Assembly (NCBI RefSeq): GCF_008124765.1
Contig: NZ_VNHS01000002.1
Span: forward strand, 248,001 to 312,000
Length of the DNA stretch: 64,000 bases
Direction of reading: 5' to 3'
Source of the DNA: Paenibacillus methanolicus
Lineage (GTDB): Bacteria > Bacillota > Bacilli > Paenibacillales > Paenibacillaceae
Positions 17,491 to 28,100 of the stretch are shown here, piece by piece. Position 1 is the first letter of the stretch. Every line of letters begins with the position of its first letter. The notes under the pieces are model-generated. The model did not search any database and had not been told where the DNA came from. It saw nothing but the letters and a program-made list of their open reading frames with translations. The position numbers were made by a program, and so were the translations under genes.

Positions 17491-18496
17491 TGATATCATC
17501 TCCTCCGCCACGTGCGATGATGATCTCACCCGACTCTTCGAGTCGACGGATCGTCGCTACGATACGAGTTTGAGCTTCCTCAACGTCACGCAGTCGAACA
17601 GGACCCATGAACTCCATTTCTTCCTTGAATGTTTCGGCCATCCGTTTGGACATGTTACGGAAGATGGCTTCGCGTACTTCTTCGCTCGCCACTTTAAGCG
17701 CAAGCTGAAGGTCGGCGTTCTCGATATCCCGTATGATGCGCTGAATCGCGCGGTTGTCGATGTTGACGATATCCTCGAACACGAACATGCGCTTCTTGAT
17801 TTCCTCGGCCAGTTCCGGATCCTGAATCTCGAGCGCGTCGAGAATCGTGCGCTCCGTACCGCGGTCGACGCCGTTTAGGATCTGAACGATCGACTCGATA
17901 CCGCCAGCGCTCGTGTAGTCCTGCGTAACCGTCGAAGACAACTTCTGCTCCAGGATGCGTTCGACGTGCGCAATCACTTCCGGCGACGTGCTGTCCATCA
18001 GCGCGATGCGTCTAGCGACTTCCGCTTGCTTATCTTGCGGCAAGGAGGACAAGATGGCTGCCGATTGGTCGGCGCCCAAGTACGACAGTACCAGAGCGAT
18101 CGTCTGCGCGTTCTCGTTCTGAATAAAGTTGAGGATCTGGCTGGCGTCGGCTTTGCGTGCAAAGTCGAACGGACGTACCTGCAGCGTTGCCGTTAGGCGG
18201 TTGATCACTTCCAGCGCCTTCGACTCGCCCAGCGCTTTCTCTAGAATTTCTTTCGCATACGTGATACCGCCTTGCGAAATGTATTCCTGCGCCATACAAA
18301 TCTGGTGGAATTCGCTCAAGATCGTGTCTTTATCTTCGCTGTCGACTTTGCGCACGTTCGCGATCTCCAGCGTCAGTTGTTCGATCTCTTCTTCGCGCAG
18401 ATGTTTGAACACCTGAGCGGACACTTCCGGGCCTAACGAGATGAGAAGGATGGCCGCCTTTTGGCGACCACTGTAACCTTGCGCGACTTTAGCCAT
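17483..18496 (-). CDS. fliG: FliG, motor switch protein
   Basis: Torque-generating C-ring protein. The second of two ATGs (18496) has 7-nt spacing from TAGGAGG and is used here; 337 aa. N-terminal FliF-binding domain (GYSGRQKAAILLISLGPEV), middle domain, and C-terminal charged-ridge domain with FVFEDIVNIDNRAIQRIIRDIE. The ending EIIIARGGGDDIIV is typical. It sits between fliF (11 bp upstream) and fliH. Confidence 0.96.
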   Translation of the reverse strand: MAKVAQGYSGRQKAAILLISLGPEVSAQVFKHLREEEIEQLTLEIANVRKVDSEDKDTILSEFHQICMAQEYISQGGITYAKEILEKALGESKALEVINRLTATLQVRPFDFARKADASQILNFIQNENAQTIALVLSYLGADQSAAILSSLPQDKQAEVARRIALMDSTSPEVIAHVERILEQKLSSTVTQDYTSAGGIESIVQILNGVDRGTERTILDALEIQDPELAEEIKKRMFVFEDIVNIDNRAIQRIIRDIENADLQLALKVASEEVREAIFRNMSKRMAETFKEEMEFMGPVRLRDVEEAQTRIVATIRRLEESGEIIIARGGGDDIIV

Positions 18497-18507
18497 TTGC
18501 ATTCCTC

Positions 18508-20082
18508 CTATTCGTCAGCAAGCCATGTACGGAGAAGGTTAACAAACTCTTCCGGTTTGTTCTTAGCCAAGGTCTCAAGCTGCTTGCGCATTTGATTGTC
18601 GTTGCCCGCCATCTCCAGATCAACGGTAGCAAAGTCGATTTTGTGCGGCGTAATGACTTCTTCCGCGAGCATTCGCTGCTCTGCTGCCTGCTTGCGGCGG
18701 CGTTTCACGAGCATGAATCCGAGCGCGCCGATGATTACAAGCGCTGCTGCGCCGATACCGATCGCCATCGTCATCGAGATGCCGGACGTCTCGGAAGCGT
18801 CGTCCGATGCCAAGAACGTCAGACCGCTGATCGAAATTTTCTTCCCGATGATCGCGTCGTCGTCTACATTTTGCCCAGATTCGCGCAATTGAGCACGAAC
18901 AAGGGAAGACAAGAAGTCATTCACGTAAGTCTTGGCGTCTTCGCTAAGCTTGGACTTGTCGACCGCTACGCTGATGGATAGGTCTTTAATCACATATGGA
19001 GCGGATTCGATCTGGTTATTGATCCGGTTGAACTCGTAATTCGTCGTACGACTGTTCTCTTCCGAGCTGCTGGAATCGCCGCCCGTCGTCGCTTGGTAGC
19101 CTGGGACATCGGTCGAACCCGTGCCGGCTACGCCGCCGGAACCGCTTGTACCCGTCGAAGAAGAAGAGTTCGTCGCTTCGCTTACGATAATGCCGTTATT
19201 ATTATTATTCTCAAGCGGCTTAACCAGCTGCTCGTCCGTTTTCTTTTTGTCGAAGTTAAAGGAACTCGATACGTTCACGACCATATTATCAAGCCCGACG
19301 ATCGGGCCAAGCGTTTGTTGAATGCTGCGTTTGACTTCGCTCTCGTACTTTTTCTGGATTTGGAAGTGGCTCTCGACCGTTGTCGAGCTATCTGCGCCGC
19401 CGGTGTTCGAAGCCGTCAGCTCACCTTCCGCGCTGGAGATCGTAATGTTCTCAATCGCAAGCTTTGGCACCGAAGTTTTTACGAGATTATAATAGCCGTC
19501 TACTTCTTTTTGCGTCGGGCGATAGCCCGGTTTGAACGTAATCATGATCGAAGCGGAAGCCGGTTCTGCATCTTCCGTCGAAAGAAACGCGCTCTCTTCC
19601 GGCAGCGTGATCAGCACATTGGACTTTTGCACGCCGTTCATGCCATTAAGGAGACGCTGAATTTCGCCGTTAAGCGCACTGCGGTATTTCACATCGAACT
19701 CTCGGTCTGTCGAACCAAACGGCGTCGAACCTGAGGCGAAAGACTCAAAGCCGATCGAACCATTTTGAACAAGACCTTGTGAACCTGCTTCAACCTTGAC
19801 CTTCTCGGCGTTCGCCGCTGGCACGAGGATGTTCCGGCCGCTATTGGCCAGTTCGTATGGAATGCTGTTCGAATCCAGATAGCTCATGACCGCCGCAGCG
19901 TCCGTCGAATCCAGATCTTGAAACGCGAGCTCGTATTCCGTCTTGGAGAACACCATCGTGAGCAACACGACGGTGATAATCAAGACACCTGCAGTCGCGC
20001 CGAGCATCACCTTTTGCTTCTTGCCCATCCCCGTCCACAACTGTGCGACTTTAGCCTTATATTGGTTGAATGTTTCGTTCAC
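18508..20082 (-). CDS. fliF: FliF, MS-ring protein
   Basis: Forms the membrane MS ring on which the basal body is built. 524 aa with transmembrane helices near 26-46 and 445-465, YscJ-type ring-building domains between (QDLDSTDAAAVMSYLDSNSIPYEL), a Ser/Gly-rich variable loop (about 300-345), and a C-terminal cytoplasmic tail that binds FliG (ending EFVNLLRTWLADE). Located between fliE and fliG. Confidence 0.96.
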   Translation of the reverse strand: MNETFNQYKAKVAQLWTGMGKKQKVMLGATAGVLIITVVLLTMVFSKTEYELAFQDLDSTDAAAVMSYLDSNSIPYELANSGRNILVPAANAEKVKVEAGSQGLVQNGSIGFESFASGSTPFGSTDREFDVKYRSALNGEIQRLLNGMNGVQKSNVLITLPEESAFLSTEDAEPASASIMITFKPGYRPTQKEVDGYYNLVKTSVPKLAIENITISSAEGELTASNTGGADSSTTVESHFQIQKKYESEVKRSIQQTLGPIVGLDNMVVNVSSSFNFDKKKTDEQLVKPLENNNNNGIIVSEATNSSSSTGTSGSGGVAGTGSTDVPGYQATTGGDSSSSEENSRTTNYEFNRINNQIESAPYVIKDLSISVAVDKSKLSEDAKTYVNDFLSSLVRAQLRESGQNVDDDAIIGKKISISGLTFLASDDASETSGISMTMAIGIGAAALVIIGALGFMLVKRRRKQAAEQRMLAEEVITPHKIDFATVDLEMAGNDNQMRKQLETLAKNKPEEFVNLLRTWLADE

Positions 20083-20137
20083 GACTTCACCTCACTTATT
20101 CGTAGTTGTAGTTGTCGAAGCGCCGTCTTACGATCTA

Positions 20138-20443
20138 TTACATCTGCATCCGCATGATCTCTTGGTAGGCTTCTACGACCTTGTTACGCACTTGTGAAGT
20201 TAGCTGCAAGCTCAGTTCCGCTTGGGACGATGCTATCATAACTTGCGAGATATCCGCTTGTCCAACCATATATTTATCCGTTACTACCTGTACGTTCTTC
20301 TCTTGGTTTTGAACACTATTTAATGCATTTTGCAGGAAATCGCCGAACGTTTGCGTCATTTCTGCCGGCGTTTTGTCCTTCATAGCTGAATTCTGCGTTG
20401 ATTGGATTGTCGTCAAAGGGTTAAACGTTGTTTTCTGAATCAA
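20138..20443 (-). CDS. fliE: FliE, MS-ring/rod adaptor
   Basis: Small protein joining the MS ring to the rod; needed to open export. 101 aa, start TTG 20443, 6 nt after GGAGGG. C-terminal signature VTDKYMVGQADISQVMIASSQAELSLQL-type (about 54-82) followed by RNKVVEAYQEIMRMQM. Located between flgC and fliF. Confidence 0.94.
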   Translation of the reverse strand: MIQKTTFNPLTTIQSTQNSAMKDKTPAEMTQTFGDFLQNALNSVQNQEKNVQVVTDKYMVGQADISQVMIASSQAELSLQLTSQVRNKVVEAYQEIMRMQM

Positions 20444-20483
20444 GTTGATCCCTCCATCTTATAGTCGATTGTTCCTATATCGA

Positions 20484-20942
20484 TTAAGCTCGTCCGATTT
20501 CCAGCGCTTTCGAGAACATCGCTTTCGTCGTGTTGAGCGCCGTTACGTTCGCCTCATAAGAACGGGAAGCCGTGATCATGTCGACCATTTCCTTTGCTAC
20601 GTCGACGTTCGGCATTTGCACATAGCCATTCGAGTCGGCATCCGGATTCGTAGGATCGTAGACTTGCTTGAATGGCGCCTGGTCTTCGACAATTTTCGCG
20701 ACTTTCACGCCAGCCGCTTTCGAAGATGCCGTCCCATTCATCTTGCCGCTCAGCACATCAGCGAACGATGGCGTCGTCGGCTCGAGTACAACCATCTTAC
20801 GAGCATAAGGGACATACTGTCCATTCACAAATTTAGCGCGCGTTGTCTCAGCATTGGCAATGTTGGATGAAATGACATCCATCCGCAGCCGCTGCGCGGT
20901 CAAGGCGGAAGCACTTACATCGAAGCCATTCGTGATTCTCAT
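20484..20942 (-). CDS. flgC: FlgC, proximal rod protein
   Basis: 152 aa rod protein. The N-terminal rod motif (FDVSASALTAQRLRMDVISS, NIANAETTRA) and C-terminal EMVDMITASRSYEANVTALN are intact. It starts 3 bp after the flgB stop, so translation is probably coupled. Confidence 0.96.
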   Translation of the reverse strand: MRITNGFDVSASALTAQRLRMDVISSNIANAETTRAKFVNGQYVPYARKMVVLEPTTPSFADVLSGKMNGTASSKAAGVKVAKIVEDQAPFKQVYDPTNPDADSNGYVQMPNVDVAKEMVDMITASRSYEANVTALNTTKAMFSKALEIGRA

Positions 20943-20945
20943 CTA

Positions 20946-21353
20946 TTAAGCCCTCCCATCGATGCCGGTCCGCATCATCTTCACGTCATGGTTTAATTGC
21001 TGAATATAGAAGTTGTAGTTCAATTGGTTCTTGGCAAGCAATGTCATCTCGCGATCGATATCGACGTTGTTCTCGTTGTTATTCATGACCGTCGATTCAT
21101 CCGTAACGATTTGCGCTTGAGGTTTCGATCCGCCGCTGCCGATCGGTATATGCTTCTTATTCGTTAGGCGCCCGGACAGTTCGGCCGAAGCTCCCATGGA
21201 TTGTTGTAGTGTCTCTTCGAAGAGGACATCCGAACGCTTGAATTTCGGCGTATCCGCGTTGGCCACGTTATTCGAAATGACGCGTTGGCGCATTTCCGAG
21301 GCGTTAATTGCGCCTTCCAGCCGGTTAAAGTGTGCTCCGTTTAAGAGGCTCAT
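20946..21353 (-). CDS. flgB: FlgB, proximal rod protein; first gene of fla/che operon
   Basis: 135 aa rod protein with ASEMRQRVISNNVANADTPK near the N-terminus and LLAKNQLNYNFYIQQLNHDV near the C-terminus. As in Bacillus it is the first gene of the long fla/che operon, downstream of codY. The ribosome site is ACGGGGGTATATACGA before ATG. The 246 bp upstream hold the codY terminator and a dyad but no single convincing -35/-10 pair. Confidence 0.95.
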   Translation of the reverse strand: MSLLNGAHFNRLEGAINASEMRQRVISNNVANADTPKFKRSDVLFEETLQQSMGASAELSGRLTNKKHIPIGSGGSKPQAQIVTDESTVMNNNENNVDIDREMTLLAKNQLNYNFYIQQLNHDVKMMRTGIDGRA

Positions 21354-21468
21354 TCGTATATACCCCCGTTTTCATTCTGTTTTCCTGATGTCATTTGTAG
21401 ATATTCAACAGATTGTCCGACTTTCCTTCTTTGTTCGACAAAAGAATATCACGAATACATGAATATCG

Positions 21469-21486
21469 TGTCGATTAAGATCGACA
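21469..21486. promoter_or_regulatory. Perfect dyad upstream of flgB (candidate operator)
   Basis: TGTCGAT-taag-ATCGACA: 7-bp arms, 4-bp centre. It lies 116 bp before the flgB start, between the codY terminator and the operon. A further TGTCGA half-site occurs nearby (around 21434-21440). Weak SigA-like pairs overlap it on the minus strand (for example TCGACA-18-GATATT), so it could be an operator for the fla/che operon. The bound protein is unknown; it does not match the CodY box well. Confidence 0.45.
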
Positions 21487-21524
21487 AACTTAATATTCTA
21501 TTTTTCGAACCTAGAATACAATAA

Positions 21525-21556
21525 GAAAAAAGCCCTATCTTTTAGTCAGATAGGAC
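21525..21556 (-). terminator. Intrinsic terminator after codY
   Basis: Minus-strand stem CCTATCT / AGATAGG with a short loop followed by CTTTTTT, 44 bp past the codY stop. It isolates codY from the fla/che operon. Confidence 0.85.
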
Positions 21557-21599
21557 CTTAGGTGTTCGAAAATGCTGTTAGTATAGTGTTAAGAAACTG

Positions 21600-22370
21600 T
21601 TATTCCTTATTCTTCTTCAGCTCAATTATGAGCTGAGGGTTAAGAATTTTGATATAGGTTCCTTTCATGCCAAGGGAACGGGTCTCAATAACGCCAGCGC
21701 TTTCCAGCTTGCGAAGCGCGTTCACGATAACCGAGCGTGTAATACCCACGCGATCCGCGATTTTGGAAGCGACAAGCAGACCTTCCTTCCCGTCCAATTC
21801 GTCGAAAATATGTTCGACCGCTTCCTGCTCGCTGAACGACAACGAACCGACCGCAACCGCCACGACCGCGCGGCTTCTGGCTTCCTGCTCGATTTCTTCC
21901 GCGCGTTCGCGCAAAATTTCCATCCCAACGATGGTTGAGCCGTATTCCGCCAAAATCAGATCATCATCTCCGAAAGGCTCTGCATTTCGCAGCAAGACTA
22001 GCGTCCCTAACCGGTCGCGTCCGCCCACGATCGGTACGACCGTCATTTTCTCCGCGCCGGCCATAGCCGGAAACGAATCGCGAATCCCTTCATCCGGCAC
22101 GACATTCGTCACGGTCTCCTGCATGAGCATGAACCGGTCGTTGCTTTCGACCGGGAAACGAAGCTCGTCTGCCGGAAGGGCTCTTAATTGCTCGTGCTGA
22201 AATGGACCTACCGCCGCGCAACCGAGCACTTTCCCTCTCCGGCTAACGACAAAGACGTCCGCTTGTATCGTTGTGCACAGCACCTCCGCCATCTCCCGGA
22301 AATTGAGCGCTCCGCCGGCCGCCCGCTGCAGCAGCCGGTTTAGCGTTCTTGTTTTTGCTAGTAAAATCAT
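21600..22370 (-). CDS. codY: CodY, GTP/branched-chain-amino-acid-sensing repressor
   Basis: Global repressor of stationary-phase and nutrient genes in Firmicutes. 256 aa: N-terminal GAF domain for Ile/Val/Leu binding ([15 protein letters not shown] start, about 1-155) and a C-terminal winged helix with [20 protein letters not shown] at about 204-223, followed by [14 protein letters not shown]. It is the last gene of hslV-hslU-codY and ends in its own terminator, directly upstream of flgB. Confidence 0.97.
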   Translation of the reverse strand: MILLAKTRTLNRLLQRAAGGALNFREMAEVLCTTIQADVFVVSRRGKVLGCAAVGPFQHEQLRALPADELRFPVESNDRFMLMQETVTNVVPDEGIRDSFPAMAGAEKMTVVPIVGGRDRLGTLVLLRNAEPFGDDDLILAEYGSTIVGMEILRERAEEIEQEARSRAVVAVAVGSLSFSEQEAVEHIFDELDGKEGLLVASKIADRVGITRSVIVNALRKLESAGVIETRSLGMKGTYIKILNPQLIIELKKNKE

Positions 22371-22402
22371 TTGTAAGCCTCCTACGATCCTGTCCGTACC
22401 TC

Positions 22403-23818
22403 TTATAAAATATATTGACTCAAATCGCGATTTTTCGCAATATTTCCTAACTTTTCCCTTACATATTCCGGCGTAATTGTGAGGCGATCAAGCGAGAGTT
22501 CCGGCGCTTCGAACGATAAGTCTTCAAGCAGCTTCTCCAAAATGGTATGCAGCCTGCGCGCGCCGATGTTCTCGGTATTCTTGTTCACGTCGGAAGCAAT
22601 CGTCGCCAATTCCTTGATGGCCTCTTCCGAAAAATCGATCTCGATGCCTTCGGTCTCTAGAAGAGCCGTATATTGCTTCGTGAGCGCGTTCTTTGGCTCT
22701 GTCAAAATCCGGATAAAATCCTCCATGCTAAGACTAGTAAGCTCGACCCGAATCGGGAAACGGCCCTGCAGTTCAGGTATTAAATCGGACGGTTTCGCTA
22801 CATGAAACGCACCTGCCGCCATGAATAAAATATAATCCGTTTTGACTGAACCGTATTTCGTCACCACCGTCGAACCTTCCACGATCGGCAGAATGTCGCG
22901 CTGCACGCCTTCGCGCGAAACGTCAGGACCGGAGCCTCGAGAAGGACTGGCGATTTTATCGATTTCGTCTATAAAAATAATGCCGCTTTGCTCGGCCCGA
23001 ACGATCGATTCCGAGATGACGTCGTCCATATTGATTAGTTTGTTCGCTTCGTCTTGCGTCAATACTTTGCGCGCTTCCTTTATCGGCAGCTTGCGCTTCT
23101 TCGTCCGTTTGGGCATCAGCTGGCCGAACAGTTCCTGCATATTCATGCCGCCCATGCCACCGGCATCCCCCATGCTGCCTTGACCGGACAACATATCAAG
23201 CATCGTCGGCGACGTGTCTTCGACATCGATCTCGATGGATTGATTCTCGAGTTTGCCGGCATCCAGCTGCTCCTTAACCGATCTACGCCGGTCGAGAATG
23301 GAAGGATCGTTCTCTTGCGAATCGTCCTCTTCCTCCTTGCCGGATTGACCGCCGAATAGCATCTCGAGCGGGTTTTTGCCGCTCTTCGGCTTCACGGCCG
23401 ACGGCACGAGCAGCGTAACGATCCGCTCATTGGCTTGCTTCTCCGCACGATCGCGTACCTGCTCGGTTTTCTCGGCTTTCACCATGCGAATCGCCGTCTC
23501 CACCAAGTCGCGAACCATCGACTCCACATCGCGGCCCACATAACCGACCTCGGTAAACTTCGTCGCCTCCACTTTGACGAACGGCGCGTTCACGAGCTTC
23601 GCCAGTCTGCGCGCGATTTCAGTTTTCCCTACGCCGGTCGGTCCGATCATCAAAATATTTTTCGGCACGATCTCGTCCCGCAAAGCCTCAGCCAGACGGC
23701 TGCGACGGTAACGGTTTCGCAGCGCGACCGCCACCGAACGTTTCGCCGATTTTTGACCAATGATATATTTATCCAACTCTGCGACGATCTGACGCGGCGT
23801 TAAAGCTTCATTTCCCAT
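22403..23818 (-). CDS. hslU: HslU (ClpY), unfoldase ATPase
   Basis: AAA+ ATPase that feeds proteins to HslV. 471 aa. Walker A GPTGVGKT at 59-66, Walker [12 protein letters not shown], the inserted I-domain (about 110-245, with a Gly/Met-rich [17 protein letters not shown] loop), sensor motif [18 protein letters not shown] and the HslV-activating C-terminal tail ending DLSQYIL. Located 34 bp after hslV and 32 bp before codY. Confidence 0.96.
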   Translation of the reverse strand: MGNEALTPRQIVAELDKYIIGQKSAKRSVAVALRNRYRRSRLAEALRDEIVPKNILMIGPTGVGKTEIARRLAKLVNAPFVKVEATKFTEVGYVGRDVESMVRDLVETAIRMVKAEKTEQVRDRAEKQANERIVTLLVPSAVKPKSGKNPLEMLFGGQSGKEEEDDSQENDPSILDRRRSVKEQLDAGKLENQSIEIDVEDTSPTMLDMLSGQGSMGDAGGMGGMNMQELFGQLMPKRTKKRKLPIKEARKVLTQDEANKLINMDDVISESIVRAEQSGIIFIDEIDKIASPSRGSGPDVSREGVQRDILPIVEGSTVVTKYGSVKTDYILFMAAGAFHVAKPSDLIPELQGRFPIRVELTSLSMEDFIRILTEPKNALTKQYTALLETEGIEIDFSEEAIKELATIASDVNKNTENIGARRLHTILEKLLEDLSFEAPELSLDRLTITPEYVREKLGNIAKNRDLSQYIL

Positions 23819-23852
23819 CGATTATCCCTCCGCCCGAGTAGTGTCCGTCCGA

Positions 23853-24398
23853 TTACTCCAGCTCTTCCACAACGATGTTCCGATTCGTAAATACGCATAT
23901 ATCGGCGGCGATTTCCAAAGCGGCGCGCGCCATATCCTTCGCTTCCATATTCGTGGCATGGCCTTTGAGCGCGCGTGCCGCGGCCAATGCGAAGCTTCCG
24001 CCAGAACCGATCGCAAGCACGCCGTCATCCGGCTCGATGATTTCGCCGCCGCCGGAAATGAGAAGCATGCCGCTCTTATCCATGACGATCATCATTGCTT
24101 CCAATTTGCGCAGGATGCGGTCCGAACGCCAATCTTTCGCAAGCTCGACGGCAGCTCGCTGCAAGTTGCCGTGATGCTCTTCCAGCTTGGCTTCAAATTT
24201 CTCGAACAACGAAATGGCATCTGCAACCGAGCCCGCAAAACCTGCGACGACTTGGCCGCGGTACAATCGGCGCACCTTCTTGGCCTGATGTTTCATGACC
24301 ATGCTGTTACCGAACGTAACCTGACCGTCTCCGGCGATCGCGCCTTGCCCATTGTGCCTAACCGCGCAGATCGTCGTTGCATGAAACTGCATTTCCAT
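23853..24398 (-). CDS. hslV: HslV (ClpQ), peptidase subunit
   Basis: Threonine-type peptidase of the HslUV proteasome-like complex. Start ATG 24398, 8 nt after GGGGG; an upstream in-frame ATG (24413) has no ribosome site. 181 aa. The N-terminal pattern [13 protein letters not shown] places the processed catalytic Thr at residue 8, followed by [24 protein letters not shown]. The final IVVEELE is typical. xerC, expected just upstream, is missing; instead a terminator and a 190-bp gap separate it from trmFO. Confidence 0.94.
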   Translation of the reverse strand: MEMQFHATTICAVRHNGQGAIAGDGQVTFGNSMVMKHQAKKVRRLYRGQVVAGFAGSVADAISLFEKFEAKLEEHHGNLQRAAVELAKDWRSDRILRKLEAMMIVMDKSGMLLISGGGEIIEPDDGVLAIGSGGSFALAAARALKGHATNMEAKDMARAALEIAADICVFTNRNIVVEELE

Positions 24399-24447
24399 TG
24401 GCTCTGCCCCCATTCCGGCTTATAGAATTGATTCATCTATGAAGACG

Positions 24448-24463
24448 ATGTCAAATATGACAT
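24448..24463. promoter_or_regulatory. Inverted repeat upstream of hslV
   Basis: ATGTCA-aata-TGACAT, perfect 6-bp arms, 50 bp before the hslV start. On the minus strand its right arm forms the hexamer TTGACA, a perfect -35, but the -10 17-18 bp downstream is poor. It could be an operator controlling hslVU-codY; the regulator is unknown. Confidence 0.4.
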
Positions 24464-24480
24464 GCTAATGTTCGATTGTC

Positions 24481-24518
24481 AAAAAAGGAAACAGCGGCCG
24501 GCATACCGGTTCCCGCTG
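24481..24518 (-). terminator. Intrinsic terminator after trmFO
   Basis: Minus-strand hairpin CAGCGGgaaCCGG / CCGGCCGCTG followed by TTTCCTTTTTT. It ends the dprA-topA-trmFO unit and means hslV needs its own promoter. Confidence 0.85.
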
Positions 24519-24589
24519 CGATTGATCGTATAAACTAACGTTGCCCACGTCAAGCTCGGATAAATCGGATAATCTGATGTTAGCTAAAT

Positions 24590-25930
24590 TTAGCCTTCTA
24601 CAGGGGTACCTTCCAGATCCGATGCCTGGAATTGCGCCAATCGGTCTAACGCGCGTCCGGCAATGGCTTCATTCTTTTCTTTCTTTCCTTTAATTCGTTT
24701 CTCCAGCGGCGGGAACAATCCAAAATTGGCATTCATCGGCTGGAAGTGTTTAAAGTCTGCTGTCGTAATATAGTGAGCCATACTGCCGAGCGTTGTATCT
24801 TCCGGCAGTACGATTGGATCTAGACCGCGTGCCAGGCGTCCCGCATTCAGTCCGGCAATCAATCCGGATGCGGCAGACTCGACATAGCCTTCCACGCCCG
24901 TCATTTGACCGGCGAAAAATAAGTTGTCCCGGCGAGCAAATTGATACGTCGGCTTCATCAATTTCGGCGAATTGATGAACGTATTGCGGTGCATGACGCC
25001 GAATCGGACGAATTCCGCCTGCTCTAAACCCGGGATCAACGAGAAGACGCGTTTCTGCTCGCCCCACTTCAGATGGGTTTGGAACCCGACGAGATTATAG
25101 AGCGTGCCAGCGGCGTTATCTTGGCGAAGCTGAACGACTGCATAAGGCAATTTGCCGGTATGCGGGTTGATCAGTCCAACCGGTTTCATTGGGCCGAAAA
25201 GGGCGGTTTGTTTGCCCCGGCGCATCATGACTTCGATCGGCATGCAGCCCTCGAAATACTGCTCCTTCTCAAACTCCTTGAGCGCGGCTGTCTCGGCCGT
25301 AATGATCGCATCGTAAAAGACGTTGAATTCCTCTTCCGTCATCGGGCAATTCAAGTACGCCGCCTCACCCTTGTCGTACCTGGACGCCAGGTACACCTTG
25401 GACATGTCGATCGAATCCTTCTCTACGATCGGCGCCGCCGCATCATAGAAGTAGAAGTATTCCTCGCCCAGCAAAGCTTGAATTTCCTTCGAGAGAGCGT
25501 CCGCCGTAAGCGGTCCCGTCGCGATGACGACGATGCCGTCTTCCGGGATATGCTTCACTTCTTCCGTGCGTACTTCAACAAGCGGATGCTCCTTCAACAA
25601 TCGCGTGACATCCCCGGAAAAACCGTCACGGTCAACGGCCAAAGCTCCTCCCGCCGGGACCGCGTTACGGTCCGCGCAATCCATGATGAGCGACTGCATA
25701 CGGCGCATCTCTTCCTTTAGGACGCCTACCGCGTTCTGTAGTCCGTTCGCGCGAAGGCTGTTGCTGCATACCAATTCGGCGAAATTGTTCGTATGATGCG
25801 CCGGCGTCTTAGTCGCCGGGCGCATTTCGTATAATGTCACGGGAACGCCTTGGGAAGCAATTTGCCATGCGGCCTCGCTTCCCGCCAGACCCGCGCCGAT
25901 TACGGTTACTCGTTGCTGCTGTTCTGACAA
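24590..25930 (-). CDS. trmFO: TrmFO, folate-dependent tRNA U54 methyltransferase
   Basis: Makes ribothymidine-54 in tRNA using methylenetetrahydrofolate and FADH2. 446 aa from TTG 25930 after GGTAGG. FAD-binding [18 protein letters not shown] at 8-25, [10 protein letters not shown] (catalytic Cys region) near 53, [23 protein letters not shown]-type segment, and the second dinucleotide motif [21 protein letters not shown] (about 325-345). Directly downstream of topA. Confidence 0.96.
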   Translation of the reverse strand: MSEQQQRVTVIGAGLAGSEAAWQIASQGVPVTLYEMRPATKTPAHHTNNFAELVCSNSLRANGLQNAVGVLKEEMRRMQSLIMDCADRNAVPAGGALAVDRDGFSGDVTRLLKEHPLVEVRTEEVKHIPEDGIVVIATGPLTADALSKEIQALLGEEYFYFYDAAAPIVEKDSIDMSKVYLASRYDKGEAAYLNCPMTEEEFNVFYDAIITAETAALKEFEKEQYFEGCMPIEVMMRRGKQTALFGPMKPVGLINPHTGKLPYAVVQLRQDNAAGTLYNLVGFQTHLKWGEQKRVFSLIPGLEQAEFVRFGVMHRNTFINSPKLMKPTYQFARRDNLFFAGQMTGVEGYVESAASGLIAGLNAGRLARGLDPIVLPEDTTLGSMAHYITTADFKHFQPMNANFGLFPPLEKRIKGKKEKNEAIAGRALDRLAQFQASDLEGTPVEG

Positions 25931-25971
25931 AACATGTACCTACCTTTCTTCTATGCGAAATCAAGCTTCAT

Positions 25972-28074
25972 TCAACCTTCCGCCTGATCCGCATCTTCAA
26001 CCAATTCCTCCGAGAAGTCGCATTGCGTACATACGTGTTTGGCCCCGCTGCGATTGCGCTTCTCCACCATCGGCCCTCCGCAGGAAGGGCACGGCTTGCT
26101 AACCGGTTTATCCCACGAGACGTAATCGCAGCCTGGATACTGGTCGCATCCGTAGAAGACTCGCCCCTTCTTGCTCCGTCGCTCGATGATTTTACCTTCG
26201 TGACACTTCGGACATTCGACGCCTATATCCTTCACGATCGGTTTCGTGTTCCGGCAGTCCGGGAATCCGGAGCAAGCAAGGAACTTGCCGAAGCGCCCCA
26301 TCTTGTACACCATATGTTTGCCGCACTTCTCGCATGTCTCGTCGGAAATTTCGTCTTGGATCTCGATTTCCTTCATCTCGTCCTCGGCCACTTCAAGCCG
26401 TTTCTCGAACGACTCATAAAATTGACCGAGTACGCGAACCCAGTTCTCGGTTCCTTCCTCGACATGGTCGAGATCGCCTTCCATATGGGCCGTAAATTCG
26501 GCGTCCAAAATCTCGGGGAAAAATTCCTCCATTAGCTGGATGACCAGCTCGCCGAGCTCCGTCGGCACGAATTTTTTCTCCTCGATCGCGACGTATCCGC
26601 GCTTCTGTATCGTCTCCAGCGTTGGCGCATATGTACTCGGACGGCCGATGCCGACCTCTTCCATCGTGCGTACCAGCCGGGCTTCCGTATATCGCGGAGG
26701 CGGCTGGGTAAAATGCTGCTTCGGATCGATCGCCTCCGAGACTGCTTCGTTGCCGACGGCCAGCGGCGGAAGGAACTTCTCCTCCTCGGTCGTGCCGTCA
26801 TCGTTTCCTTCCACGTAGATCTTCATGAAGCCGTGGAATTTAACCTTCGAACCGGCGGCGCGGAATGTTGCGGAGCCGACCGTCAAATCGACCGTCATCG
26901 TATCGAGAACGGCCGAAGCCATCTGGCTAGCGACGAAGCGCTCCCACACCAATTTGTACAACCGGAATTGATCCCGGCTCAGGAATTCCTTCACCGATTC
27001 CGGATCGCGAATTACCGACGTCGGACGAACCGCTTCATGCGCGTCCTGCGCGTTGCTGTTCTTCTTCGTATACACCCTTGGTTGCTCGGGCACGTACGAA
27101 GCGCCATATTTCTCTTCGATGTACCCTTTCGCTTCCTCTTGCGCCACAGGAGAGATCCGAGTCGAGTCCGTACGCATATACGTGATCAGACCAACCGTGC
27201 CTTCCTTGCCGAGATCCACGCCTTCATAAAGCTGCTGCGCGACCGACATCGTCTTGGATGCCCGGAAGCCCAGCTTTCTTGCCGCCTCTTGTTGTAAGGA
27301 ACTCGTAATGAATGGTGGCGCCGGATTACGCAGTCGTTCTTTTTCCCGTACGTCGATGACTTGGAATGTTCCCGTCCCCATGGCGGCGAGTACTTCCTGC
27401 ACGTCCTGTTCGCTGCCGAGTTCCCGCTTCTCGCCGTTCAACCCGTAGAACTTCGCTTCAAAAGCGGAGTTTTTATGCTTGAGCTGCGCCGTAATCGTCC
27501 AATACTCTTCAGGCACGAACGCGTCGATTTCGTTCTCGCGATCAATGATTAACTTAACCGCAACCGACTGCACACGGCCGGCTGACAACCCCTTCTTCAC
27601 TTTCTTCCAGAGCAGCGGACTGATTTTGTAACCGACAAGGCGGTCAAGGATGCGCCGCGCCTGCTGGGCGTTTACTAAATCCATATTGATCGGACGCGGG
27701 GTCTTGAAAGCGTCTTTCACGGCCTGCTTCGTAATTTCGTTAAATACGACGCGGCATTGATCTTTCTCGTTCAACTCCAAATAATGCGCCAAGTGCCATG
27801 CGATCGCTTCGCCTTCGCGATCGGGGTCAGCTGCGAGATACACTTTTTTCACTTTCTTGCTCGCATCTTTCAATTCCTTAAGAACGCTGCCTTTACCGCG
27901 AATCGTAATATATTTAGGATTGAAATCGTTCTCGACTTCAACGCCGATCTGACTCTTGGGCAAATCGCGAATATGACCCATGGAAGCCTTGACGATGAAC
28001 TTGCTGCCAAGGTATTTGCCAATCGTCTTCGCCTTAGCCGGCGACTCGACAATGACGAGCGAATCTGCTGCCAT
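25972..28074 (-). CDS. topA: DNA topoisomerase I
   Basis: Type IA topoisomerase relaxing negative supercoils. 700 aa. Toprim domain near the N-terminus ([30 protein letters not shown]), catalytic Tyr299 in [14 protein letters not shown], and three C-terminal zinc ribbons: CEKCG...CSGFPDC, CPKCHEG...CDQYPGC, CPSCGG...CTQC. Located 26 bp after dprA and 41 bp before trmFO. Confidence 0.97.
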   Translation of the reverse strand: MAADSLVIVESPAKAKTIGKYLGSKFIVKASMGHIRDLPKSQIGVEVENDFNPKYITIRGKGSVLKELKDASKKVKKVYLAADPDREGEAIAWHLAHYLELNEKDQCRVVFNEITKQAVKDAFKTPRPINMDLVNAQQARRILDRLVGYKISPLLWKKVKKGLSAGRVQSVAVKLIIDRENEIDAFVPEEYWTITAQLKHKNSAFEAKFYGLNGEKRELGSEQDVQEVLAAMGTGTFQVIDVREKERLRNPAPPFITSSLQQEAARKLGFRASKTMSVAQQLYEGVDLGKEGTVGLITYMRTDSTRISPVAQEEAKGYIEEKYGASYVPEQPRVYTKKNSNAQDAHEAVRPTSVIRDPESVKEFLSRDQFRLYKLVWERFVASQMASAVLDTMTVDLTVGSATFRAAGSKVKFHGFMKIYVEGNDDGTTEEEKFLPPLAVGNEAVSEAIDPKQHFTQPPPRYTEARLVRTMEEVGIGRPSTYAPTLETIQKRGYVAIEEKKFVPTELGELVIQLMEEFFPEILDAEFTAHMEGDLDHVEEGTENWVRVLGQFYESFEKRLEVAEDEMKEIEIQDEISDETCEKCGKHMVYKMGRFGKFLACSGFPDCRNTKPIVKDIGVECPKCHEGKIIERRSKKGRVFYGCDQYPGCDYVSWDKPVSKPCPSCGGPMVEKRNRSGAKHVCTQCDFSEELVEDADQAEG

Positions 28075-28100
28075 ACTAGCGCCCTCCTCTCCGTTAACTG

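Noticed and set aside
21491-21510. CodY box upstream of flgB
   Set aside because: AATATTCTATTTTTC matches the known 15-bp box at only about nine positions.
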